Shown: one piece after another, positions 1-5,763 of the stretch | Position numbering within the stretch: position 1 is the stretch's first letter | Layout: every line of letters begins with the position of its first letter | NCBI GenBank assembly: GCA_934095805.1 | Contig: CAKOKV010000064.1 | Location: 1 to 5,775 of the forward strand | Direction of reading: 5' to 3' | Length of the DNA: 5,775 bases | From: an uncultured Bacilli bacterium | GTDB lineage: Bacteria > Bacillota_I > Bacilli_A > RF39 > UBA660 | Translations under genes and position numbers: made by a program | The notes under the pieces: model-generated | What the model saw: only the letters and a program-made list of their open reading frames with translations | The model's database searches: none | What the model was told of the DNA's origin: nothing

Positions 1-859
1 TTTCCCTTTCGGTTTTATATTTTTTAGTGCCTCTATTTAACATATCTGCTAAAATATTTCTTTTTGTTATTTCATCCGCAAAATCTTTACACCATTTCTC
101 ATCTCTGATTCCATCTACGAATGAATCATCAACCATTTTAATATATTTAACACCTTGTTTATAAAGCATTTCAATTTCATCTACTATATTTTCTATACTT
201 CTTGTTCTCCAAACTTTTCCATCACTTAATCTAAAAAATGATATTACAGAACAAAATTCACAGTTTCCAGAACATCCTCTAGCAGTAATCATATTAACAG
301 ATGATTTTTTATTTAATACAACATTCATGGTATCACGACTAGGAAAAGGTAATGAATCTAAGTCATCATTTAAACATTCCATATCATTTAAAATAGCTTT
401 ACTATTTTCATCTAAAAACCCTACATTTTTTACATCATATGGTATTTGATTTTTTTCAATACATTTTGCTAATTCACAAATTGATTTTTCTCCTTCTCCC
501 CTCATGATATAGTCTGATCCTGATTTTAAATATTGTTCTGGATAAAATGTTGGTCCAAAGCCTCCACAAGCTATTTTAATATTTGGATTGTGTTTTTTTA
601 ACATTTGCATTAATTTAACTGTGGGTGCTGTATTAGACATATATGATGATATTCCAACAAATAAAATATTTTCTTCTTGAGCTATTATTCTGTTGTACAC
701 TTCTTCAACTTCAAGTTCATTTAACCATGCATCTATAATCTCAACATCATATTTTTCTCTTACTAAGGAAGCTTTTAAATATTCAATACCTAGGTTTTCT
801 TCTGATGTTCTATGAGTCTTTGGTGATAAAGTAGTTAGTATTATCTTTTTATTACTCAT
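1..859 (-). CDS. Cobalamin-binding radical SAM enzyme, N-terminal 286 residues (cut by window edge)
   Basis: The frame opens with ATG at 859 and stays open to position 1, so the 3' end is missing. Residues 1-135 look like a B12-binding (Rossmann) domain: LGIEYLKASL at 23-32, FVGISSY at 67-73, CGGFGPTFYPEQ at 98-109 and the closing DYIMRGEGE at 116-124. I see no DxHxxG motif, which is usual for this class. The radical SAM domain follows a PFPSRD linker (171-176) and carries CxxxCxxC at C196, C200 and C203, which would bind the SAM-cleaving 4Fe-4S cluster. WRTRSIENIVDEIE (217-230) and KMVDDSF (241-247) match the family. Such proteins methylate unactivated carbons or do other radical chemistry; the substrate cannot be read here. 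The ATG overlaps the TGA of the preceding kinase gene (ATGA), and GGTGA lies 8 bases upstream. The family call is firm; the reaction is unknown. Confidence 0.9.
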   Translation of the reverse strand, partial: MSNKKIILTTLSPKTHRTSEENLGIEYLKASLVREKYDVEIIDAWLNELEVEEVYNRIIAQEENILFVGISSYMSNTAPTVKLMQMLKKHNPNIKIACGGFGPTFYPEQYLKSGSDYIMRGEGEKSICELAKCIEKNQIPYDVKNVGFLDENSKAILNDMECLNDDLDSLPFPSRDTMNVVLNKKSSVNMITARGCSGNCEFCSVISFFRLSDGKVWRTRSIENIVDEIEMLYKQGVKYIKMVDDSFVDGIRDEKWCKDFADEITKRNILADMLNRGTKKYKTERE

Positions 860-1815
860 ATTTTTTTCACCAACACTTTTGCAAGTCCACTAACAGAACC
901 TTTTGCCTCACTTACTTCACATTCTTCTGTTATAGTTTTACATAAATTGCTTAATTGAAATAATGTTTGTTCGTCTTCCATTGATGGCATTGGATAATCA
1001 AAACCTGTTATATAGTTATAAGTTCCTTTAACTATTTTAGACATACTTTCATACATAAATAAAAATTCATCAATTCTATCTTTTTGTCTAATAAATGATT
1101 CTCCTGTACCAGCGGTACTTATACTAAATACATTTGTTAATGGAGCTTTATCATTAGATGGTTCTAGAATTAAACTAGGATCTATATGTTCATTAACTAC
1201 TATTTTTTTGTTCCACTTATCATCTGCTGTCATATTTATCTTCTTATAAAGTTCAGGAAAATATAATTCGATTGCTCCTAATCTCATTTGTATTTCTTTT
1301 GTTCCGCCTAATATCATTGGTTTTCCATTTTCCATTCCTATTACTGAGTGATCATTAGATATCAGTTTACAGTTATGTTTAGACATTAATTCATATGCTA
1401 AACTTGTTTTTCCTGCATTTGCATCACCAACTAAAACAAAACCATTATTTGATGAATGCATTAAAGATGAACTATGTAATAAGTATTTTTCATTTCTTGC
1501 TAATATTTTTGAAAACATAGACAATGCTATATAAACAATATCTGGAAATCTTATTTCATTTTCATTGGCAGTTAAGATTGAAACATTATATTCTTTATCA
1601 TAATGCATACTTTTTTTATCACCATCATTTATTATTATTGCATCTGAATAATTTACATTACTAACAGGAACTAATGATGATGTAATACTTGTAATTGGAA
1701 TAGTTCTCATTATTGATGAATTTGCTTCAGTTAATTTTGATTTTAATTTTTCCGAATTAGTATAAATACTTAGTTCTGCATAGTCTTTTATTTTTAATTT
1801 TATCTCATATATCAT
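856..1815 (-). CDS. HPr kinase-like P-loop kinase (HprK C-terminal-domain type)
   Basis: This 319-residue protein has a Walker A loop GDANAGKT at 130-137, preceded by YLLHSSSLMH (111-120) and followed by KLISNDHSVIGMENGKP (150-166). That arrangement is typical of the HprK/PEP-carboxykinase-like kinase fold, with D155 a candidate metal or catalytic residue. GGTKEIQMR follows at 170-178. The N-terminal 90 residues are not clearly the regulatory domain of true HprK, and no HPr or sugar-PTS gene is nearby, so canonical HPr phosphorylation is unlikely. In other bacteria, stand-alone HprK-like proteins sit in natural-product clusters; some phosphorylate lasso peptide precursors. Here it lies between a nucleoside enzyme and a B12 radical SAM enzyme, so a pathway intermediate or peptide is the inferred substrate. 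The start is supported by GGAGG with a 4-base TTTT spacer; that site begins one base after the upstream stop. Its TGA stop overlaps the next start by 4 bases. Confidence 0.75.
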   Translation of the reverse strand: MIYEIKLKIKDYAELSIYTNSEKLKSKLTEANSSIMRTIPITSITSSLVPVSNVNYSDAIIINDGDKKSMHYDKEYNVSILTANENEIRFPDIVYIALSMFSKILARNEKYLLHSSSLMHSSNNGFVLVGDANAGKTSLAYELMSKHNCKLISNDHSVIGMENGKPMILGGTKEIQMRLGAIELYFPELYKKINMTADDKWNKKIVVNEHIDPSLILEPSNDKAPLTNVFSISTAGTGESFIRQKDRIDEFLFMYESMSKIVKGTYNYITGFDYPMPSMEDEQTLFQLSNLCKTITEECEVSEAKGSVSGLAKVLVKKI

Positions 1816-1825
1816 AAAACCTCCA

Positions 1826-2269
1826 TTAAATATTTTTTATTTCATTGATTATTAAATTTATAAGTTCATCACTATAATCTTCATTATAGTATATATAATC
1901 TGTTTCAGTCAAACAATGAATTCCTGTTACCATTGGTGAATAGGGATAATCTTTTTTTAAAAAGATTTTCATTCTTTTCTTATTTGCTGATGCCCAGCCT
2001 ATTTCAACATGCACACCACCAGAATGTGGCACACCAGGAATTACACATACTAGATCAACTGCCTTTATAGTTTCAAAATCTATTTGTGTACTTTCTTCTG
2101 CTGATGAGTATGTTTTTCCCCATTTTTCTCTTTCGTGTGCTAAAAAATAGTCACAATTTATCTTTTTTAATTCTTCTGTTAATTTAGTAAAAAACTTTTT
2201 ATATTCACTCTTAACCTCATAATGTTCATCACATAATTGAGAATAAGGCATTGCTAAAAATACTTTCAT
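1826..2269 (-). CDS. Nucleoside 2-deoxyribosyltransferase / nucleotide N-hydrolase-like protein
   Basis: This 147-residue protein begins MKVFLAMPYS, the first strand and substrate loop of the nucleoside 2-deoxyribosyltransferase fold. It continues with D64 in QIDFETI, the DLVCVIPG strand (72-79) and HSGGVHVEIGWA (82-93), which matches the family's GT-x-x-E-hG-x-A motif. E89 would be the nucleophile that attacks the sugar C1'. Family members either swap bases between deoxyribosides or hydrolyse nucleoside monophosphates (DNPH1/Rcl, and the CMP hydrolases of blasticidin and mildiomycin clusters); sequence alone does not separate these. A start nine codons upstream would overlap the previous gene. 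I prefer ATG at 2269 because GGAGG sits 4 bases before it and the conserved fold begins exactly there. It follows the phosphorylase gene by 10 bases, so two glycosidic-bond enzymes are adjacent. Confidence 0.8.
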   Translation of the reverse strand: MKVFLAMPYSQLCDEHYEVKSEYKKFFTKLTEELKKINCDYFLAHEREKWGKTYSSAEESTQIDFETIKAVDLVCVIPGVPHSGGVHVEIGWASANKKRMKIFLKKDYPYSPMVTGIHCLTETDYIYYNEDYSDELINLIINEIKNI

Positions 2270-2273
2270 TTTT

Positions 2274-2278
2274 CCTCC
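2274..2278 (-). promoter_or_regulatory. Shine-Dalgarno site fixing the start of the deoxyribosyltransferase-like gene
   Basis: On the minus strand the junction reads TAACGGAGGAAAAATG. The GGAGG lies one base after the phosphorylase stop codon and 4 bases before ATG 2269. This decides against the longer open frame that starts at 2296 inside the upstream gene. Confidence 0.85.
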
Positions 2279-2279
2279 G

Positions 2280-3119
2280 TTATTCATAGAATTCATCTGG
2301 GAATTCTCTAAAATTTTTATTTTTTCTAGACATTTTTGAACAAACAGTACAATCGTATGATTTATAATCTTTTAGAAATTGTAATATTATTTTTGTTGTT
2401 CTTTTTCTACAAGATTTAATATCTTCTACATATGCTTTTGCTTCTTGTTTTTCTTTCAAATCATTAATATAATTTGCTCTACCACTTGGATCATCTATTT
2501 GTACAGCAATTCCTGCATAACAAATTTGATTTAGTTTTGCTAATGTTGCTTCTGGATCACATGTTTGACCTACAATGTCCCATCCCATTTTATTATAAAA
2601 GCTTAATTCTGCTTTAGTTTCTATTCTTGGATATCCATAAAATGAAACATATGTTGCATTTTCTTTAACTAGAAAAGGCATTTTCCTACTAGCTTCACAT
2701 AATTTTTTTGTTAATTCATTACAAAAAGGTTCAAACATTTCTGCATTATGAAATGAAATATTCTGGTTCCAACTAATGTTATAATTTCCTGCTCCCACTA
2801 AGTCTCCAAGAACATAAACACTTCCTTGTGGCATTTCTGGATTTATTCCGCCAACAACAAATGTTCCTATTAATTTTGTTGCTCCTGAATTTTTAACAGC
2901 TTCTATAGTCTGTTGAAAGTTTATTTGACTAGATGGTACTTTTTCACCATTAAATCTTCCATATATTATTAAAACTGGTACATCATATACATTTCCAATA
3001 TAACATCTATGTACTGGTCCAAAAGAAGTATTTATTGTCACTCTTTTAAGGTTAAACTCTTTAATCATTTCATCGCTTCTCATTATAATTGCGACTTCAG
3101 GTTTAAAATCTCCTATCAT
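2280..3119 (-). CDS. Nucleoside phosphorylase related to methylthioadenosine phosphorylase
   Basis: This 279-residue protein has the trimeric purine nucleoside phosphorylase/MTAP layout. Visible elements are TSFGPVHRCYIGNVYDVPVLII (31-52, compare the MTAP TPFG strand), PSSQINFQQTIEAVK (62-76), TFVVGGINPEMPQGSVYVLGD (86-106), EPFC (130-133), GYPRIETKAEL (162-172), then DPEATLAK (188-195) and ICYAGIAVQIDD (199-210). D209 is the candidate base-binding aspartate. Such enzymes cleave a nucleoside with phosphate to a base and a sugar-1-phosphate. Several usual residues differ: the RHG phosphate-binding stretch appears as YGRFNG (53-58), and the EGPRF motif reads YGYPRI (161-166). Activity may be shifted or lost. 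An added C-terminal tail holds CTVC (257-260). GGAGG begins directly after the upstream stop and lies 4 bases before ATG. Its place beside radical SAM enzymes suggests 5'-deoxyadenosine or a pathway nucleoside as substrate; this is inference. Confidence 0.8.
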   Translation of the reverse strand: MIGDFKPEVAIIMRSDEMIKEFNLKRVTINTSFGPVHRCYIGNVYDVPVLIIYGRFNGEKVPSSQINFQQTIEAVKNSGATKLIGTFVVGGINPEMPQGSVYVLGDLVGAGNYNISWNQNISFHNAEMFEPFCNELTKKLCEASRKMPFLVKENATYVSFYGYPRIETKAELSFYNKMGWDIVGQTCDPEATLAKLNQICYAGIAVQIDDPSGRANYINDLKEKQEAKAYVEDIKSCRKRTTKIILQFLKDYKSYDCTVCSKMSRKNKNFREFPDEFYE

Positions 3120-3128
3120 ATATCCTCC

Positions 3129-4205
3129 TTAATTCTTAAAAAACATTGTTGGTAAATATCCATCATGAACTGAAACTCTTTTCTTTTTTAATGTTTTAAA
3201 TTGTTTTTTATTTATATCGTCATCGTTTTCAAATGGACAATATGGATCTCTTTCATTTAATGTTTTATTCCATAACATTCTTCTATCATATACTCCACCC
3301 TTACACTTATTTCTTATTTCACAGTCTTTGCATTTTTCTGGTATTGGTGCTTCTATAAAGTCTTCAAATTTTACTTTTGATAAAACATTTTCTTGTTTTA
3401 TATTATATTTATTTCTAAAATCTTTTGTTATTAAATATGTAGATGGGCATATACTTCCATCTGGTAATATTCTAATACTATATATTCCTGTATTTTCTTT
3501 TATATCTTTTTCTCTAGTATAAATGTTTCCTAATAACACATCACTTAATGTAACAATTTTGTATTTCTCATTAATATATTCTAAAGTTGACATTAATGTT
3601 TTATAACTTAAGATAAATTTTTCATTTATCTCTTTATTGTCACTAACTGGTCTATAAATATTTAATCTAATTAGTGCATCATATTTCTTTGCTATTTCAA
3701 ATAATCCATCTATATTTTCAGGAGTCATTGTTTCTTCAAAGCCAACAAAAACAATTGTTGCTGTTTTCTTATCTTTTTGTAACATTTTCAATGTATTAAT
3801 TGCCCAATCATAAGCTTTAGGTTGTCCTCTAAAAAAGTTATGTTTTTCTGGTATTGCAAAATCTAAAGAAACATCAACTTCATCAATACTTTTCTTATAA
3901 ATATCATATAACTCTGGATCTTTACTAACTCTTTCATAAATATATCCGTTTGATGTTAATGATTGTGTTATACTTGGATAATTTTCTCTTACATATGAAA
4001 TAAATTTAAAAAAATCATTGCTTATTGCATTTTCCCCTGTTCCATAATTAATTGAATCTATGTATTCGTGATTTTCATCCACAAATTTAATCCAATCTTT
4101 TAATGTTGTATCACTAGTGCTGTGTCTAGTATCTTTACTGTAACAAAATTTGCAATTCATATTGCAGGCATTTGTTATACCCCAACCGACATTATATTTT
4201 TTCAT
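3129..4205 (-). CDS. Radical SAM enzyme with SPASM-like C-terminal iron-sulfur domain
   Basis: This 358-residue protein starts almost directly with the radical SAM core. C14, C18 and C21 form CxxxCxxC in CNMNCKFCYSKD, and YGTGEN (54-59) stands where the SAM-binding GGE motif is expected. The C-terminal third resembles a SPASM domain: ILPDGSICPST (246-256), then CKDCEIRNKC (292-301) and C323 in PYCPF. That gives CX2CX5CX21C, the auxiliary cluster II pattern of anaerobic sulfatase-maturating enzymes. Only C253 remains of the usual auxiliary cluster I ligands. No N-terminal peptide-recognition domain is visible. SPASM enzymes mostly modify peptides or proteins by forming thioether, C-C or C-O links, but some act on small molecules. 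The tail ends VSVHDGYLPTMFF, which I cannot assign. The start has GAGGTG 5 bases upstream. It is the first gene of the five-gene cluster, downstream of a terminator-like hairpin. Confidence 0.9.
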   Translation of the reverse strand: MKKYNVGWGITNACNMNCKFCYSKDTRHSTSDTTLKDWIKFVDENHEYIDSINYGTGENAISNDFFKFISYVRENYPSITQSLTSNGYIYERVSKDPELYDIYKKSIDEVDVSLDFAIPEKHNFFRGQPKAYDWAINTLKMLQKDKKTATIVFVGFEETMTPENIDGLFEIAKKYDALIRLNIYRPVSDNKEINEKFILSYKTLMSTLEYINEKYKIVTLSDVLLGNIYTREKDIKENTGIYSIRILPDGSICPSTYLITKDFRNKYNIKQENVLSKVKFEDFIEAPIPEKCKDCEIRNKCKGGVYDRRMLWNKTLNERDPYCPFENDDDINKKQFKTLKKKRVSVHDGYLPTMFFKN

Positions 4206-4222
4206 AGTTTCACCTCGAATTA

Positions 4223-4252
4223 ATTATATAAAAAAAAGGTACTATAAATCAA
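4223..4252 (-). promoter_or_regulatory. Candidate sigma-70-type promoter of the radical SAM operon
   Basis: On the minus strand TTGATT (4252-4247) and TATAAT (4228-4223) are 18 bases apart, placing the start of transcription near 4216. That is at the Shine-Dalgarno sequence of the radical SAM gene and would leave a leader of only about 11 bases. The -35 element falls within the loop of the hairpin that ends the LysR gene. AT-rich DNA gives many chance TATAAT matches, so this is tentative. Confidence 0.4.
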
Positions 4253-4265
4253 TTATATACCTTTT
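4230..4265 (-). terminator. Intrinsic terminator after the LysR gene (or attenuator ahead of the operon)
   Basis: AAAAGGTA (minus strand 4265-4258) pairs perfectly with TACCTTTT (4241-4234). A further 4-base TATA pairing inside is separated by one unpaired C on the plus strand. The stem runs straight into a row of eight T on the minus strand (4237-4230). It lies about 20 bases after the LysR stop. The stem is AT-rich with two GC pairs, so some read-through into the radical SAM operon is possible. Confidence 0.65.
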
Positions 4266-4285
4266 ATAATGCTTATAAAATTTTT

Positions 4286-5182
4286 TTATATGTTCTTTTT
4301 ACTCATAAATGTTATAAATTCTTGTGTTGCTGTAGAAAGTAAGGAATCTTTGTAAAGTAAAAATATATCAAATTCAGGGAACCTACAATTTAAATCGATT
4401 TTATATAAATTAGGATATTTTTCTATTGTTTTTTCAAATAAAAATCCAATTCCAATTTCTTGTTCAACCATTTCAGCAATCATATCACTAGTAGCTACCG
4501 TATAGCTAGGTTCAAATGGTACATTATATTTTTTAAATATTTTTACTAAACTTTTTGTGCTACTTGATGTATCTAACGGAACAATTAATGGATAATTAAC
4601 TATTTCCTTTAATTCAACAATTCTATTTAATAATTGTGTATTTTTGCGATTACAAGCTAATGCACATTTTTCTCTTGCTATTTTTTTTACTACAAATTCT
4701 GATATATTCTCTTCCAACGGTGAACAATCAATTAGAATATCTAGTTCATTCATATTTAATAATCTGAATAATTCTTTTGTAGATTTACAAATAACTTCAA
4801 TTCTAATATTCGGATAACTTTTACTGAATTTTTTAATTATATTAGTTAGTAAGAATACTCCAATATGTGATGGAATCCCAATAGTTATTTGTCCTTTTTT
4901 TAAATTTATTAAATCATTTATTTTTCTTTCACCATTTCTTAAACTATTAAGTGCTTCTTCTACATAAGGTAGTAATTCTTCTGCTGCTGGTGTCATTAGT
5001 AAATTATTGCCTCTTTCAAAAAGAGTAACTCCAAGTTCTTCTTCTAACTTTTTTATATTATAGCTTACACTTGGTTGTGTCAAATTTAATAATTTTGCTG
5101 TTTTAGAAAAACTACCATTTTGGCATACCAGATAAAATAACTTATATAATGATAGATTTACTAGATTTTCATTTTCTTCCAT
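4286..5182 (-). CDS. LysR-type transcriptional regulator
   Basis: This 298-residue protein is the usual length for the family. Residues 10-70 form the winged helix-turn-helix. SFSKTAKLLNLTQPSVSYNI (24-43) is the recognition region, and LEEELGVTLFER (46-57) is the hallmark wing. Residues about 98-290 form the effector-binding domain (QITIGIP 98-104, LDILIDC 147-153, GIGFLFE 244-250). Such proteins bind DNA as tetramers and respond to a small-molecule ligand; the ligand cannot be deduced. I place the start at ATG 5182, not at an in-frame ATG 12 codons upstream, because AAGGAG lies 5 bases before it. The gene points the same way as the radical SAM operon and is separated from it by a terminator-like hairpin, unlike the classic divergent LysR arrangement. 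Control of that operon is likely by position but unproven. Confidence 0.93.
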   Translation of the reverse strand: MEENENLVNLSLYKLFYLVCQNGSFSKTAKLLNLTQPSVSYNIKKLEEELGVTLFERGNNLLMTPAAEELLPYVEEALNSLRNGERKINDLINLKKGQITIGIPSHIGVFLLTNIIKKFSKSYPNIRIEVICKSTKELFRLLNMNELDILIDCSPLEENISEFVVKKIAREKCALACNRKNTQLLNRIVELKEIVNYPLIVPLDTSSSTKSLVKIFKKYNVPFEPSYTVATSDMIAEMVEQEIGIGFLFEKTIEKYPNLYKIDLNCRFPEFDIFLLYKDSLLSTATQEFITFMSKKNI

Positions 5183-5187
5183 ACTTG

Positions 5188-5193
5188 CTCCTT
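5188..5193 (-). promoter_or_regulatory. Shine-Dalgarno site fixing the LysR start
   Basis: AAGGAG is followed by a 5-base spacer and ATG 5182. The upstream in-frame ATG at 5218 has only AT-rich sequence before it. The shorter protein is therefore preferred. Confidence 0.85.
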
Positions 5194-5202
5194 CAATATT
5201 GA
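5193..5202 (-). promoter_or_regulatory. Palindrome TCAATATTGA, possible operator in the LysR leader
   Basis: This perfect 10-base palindrome lies just downstream of a TATAAT box and touches the LysR Shine-Dalgarno site. Its position over the probable transcription start would suit autorepression. LysR boxes are usually T-N11-A with dyad symmetry, which this short site fits only loosely. Chance is a real alternative in AT-rich DNA. Confidence 0.25.
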
Positions 5203-5206
5203 GTAT

Positions 5207-5212
5207 ATTATA
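5207..5212 (-). promoter_or_regulatory. Candidate -10 box of the LysR gene
   Basis: TATAAT on the minus strand would start transcription near 5200, leaving a leader of about 18 bases. No convincing -35 element is seen: TTTTAA occupies the expected place at 17-base spacing. Confidence is therefore low. Confidence 0.35.
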
Positions 5213-5231
5213 TAACAAATATTATTTTTTT

Positions 5232-5268
5232 AAAATAAAAAATCTTATAACTATTAAATAAGATTTTT
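5232..5268 (-). terminator. Intrinsic terminator-like hairpin at the end of the unrecognised gene
   Basis: AAAAATCTTAT (minus strand 5268-5258) and ATAAGATTTTT (5248-5238) form a perfect 11-base stem with a 9-base loop. On the minus strand a T-rich run continues to 5232. The stop codon of the unrecognised gene (5256-5254) lies in the loop, so the left arm is coding. The stem has only two GC pairs, so its strength is uncertain, but stem and tail are correctly placed to separate this gene from LysR. Confidence 0.6.
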
Positions 5269-5763
5269 ATTGCTATTAATATCAAATTTTAAAATTTTCG
5301 GACGATCTGTTTTTACAGTATCTTCACTAGGTTCAGAAAATGTATCGTCCTTTTTACCAAATAATATACTTGTCATGATATTTTTTACATTGTTATAATG
5401 AATTCTTTCTTTAAAATTCATTCTAATTGTTTCTTCAACAAAATCTTCTGAAATGCTTTCTAAAATAATATCAAAAATGTCATCACTAACATAATCATAT
5501 TCTCTGATTTTTTCTAATATTCCTAATTTACTTCCTATATAATATACCAAATCAGTATCTGTAAATATACTATCTGATTGTTCTATATAATCTTCTACTC
5601 TTTTAAACATTTCACTATATCTTGCTTGTTCTTCAGTATAAATATATCTATCCCAGTTATTTTGTATTTTAATGATTTTATTTTTTAAAGGTAACAATAA
5701 ATTTAAATGTGTGCATAAATATGATCCTAACATTTGATCATATGAACTTATAAAACTTATCAT
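5254..5763 (-). CDS. Unrecognised acidic protein, possibly incomplete at its N-terminus
   Basis: I do not recognise this protein (169 residues from ATG 5763). It looks soluble, largely helical and acidic, with no clear signal peptide or membrane segment. It has clusters of charged residues (EEQARYSEMFKRVEDYIEQS at about 44-63), a D/E-rich middle (YDYVSDDIFDIILESISEDF at about 89-108) and a polar tail rich in S, D and K after residue 136. No cysteine-metal motif or nucleotide loop is visible. The frame stays open from 5763 to the right edge, and the 12 visible bases before the ATG hold no Shine-Dalgarno sequence, unlike the other genes here. The true start may therefore lie outside the window. 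A hairpin ends the gene before LysR, so it is probably a separate unit from the radical SAM operon. Confidence 0.6.
   Translation of the reverse strand: MISFISSYDQMLGSYLCTHLNLLLPLKNKIIKIQNNWDRYIYTEEQARYSEMFKRVEDYIEQSDSIFTDTDLVYYIGSKLGILEKIREYDYVSDDIFDIILESISEDFVEETIRMNFKERIHYNNVKNIMTSILFGKKDDTFSEPSEDTVKTDRPKILKFDINSNKNLI

Noticed and set aside
2270..2296. Nine-codon N-terminal extension of the deoxyribosyltransferase-like protein
   Set aside because: It would overlap the phosphorylase stop codon and include the GGAGG as coding sequence. The conserved fold starts at the internal methionine.
3328..3522. Plus-strand open frame of 64 codons
   Set aside because: It lies wholly inside the radical SAM gene on the other strand, has no ribosome site and encodes a low-complexity hydrophobic protein. 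It is a shadow of AT-rich coding DNA.
4206..4285. Possible precursor peptide ahead of the radical SAM gene
   Set aside because: These 80 bases hold only the hairpin, T-run, TATAAT box and ribosome site. I found no ribosome-site-led small frame there or in the other gaps.
5183..5218. Twelve-codon N-terminal extension of the LysR protein
   Set aside because: The extension lies in the promoter-like region with no ribosome site before it, while AAGGAG precedes ATG 5182. The LysR fold also begins after that later start.
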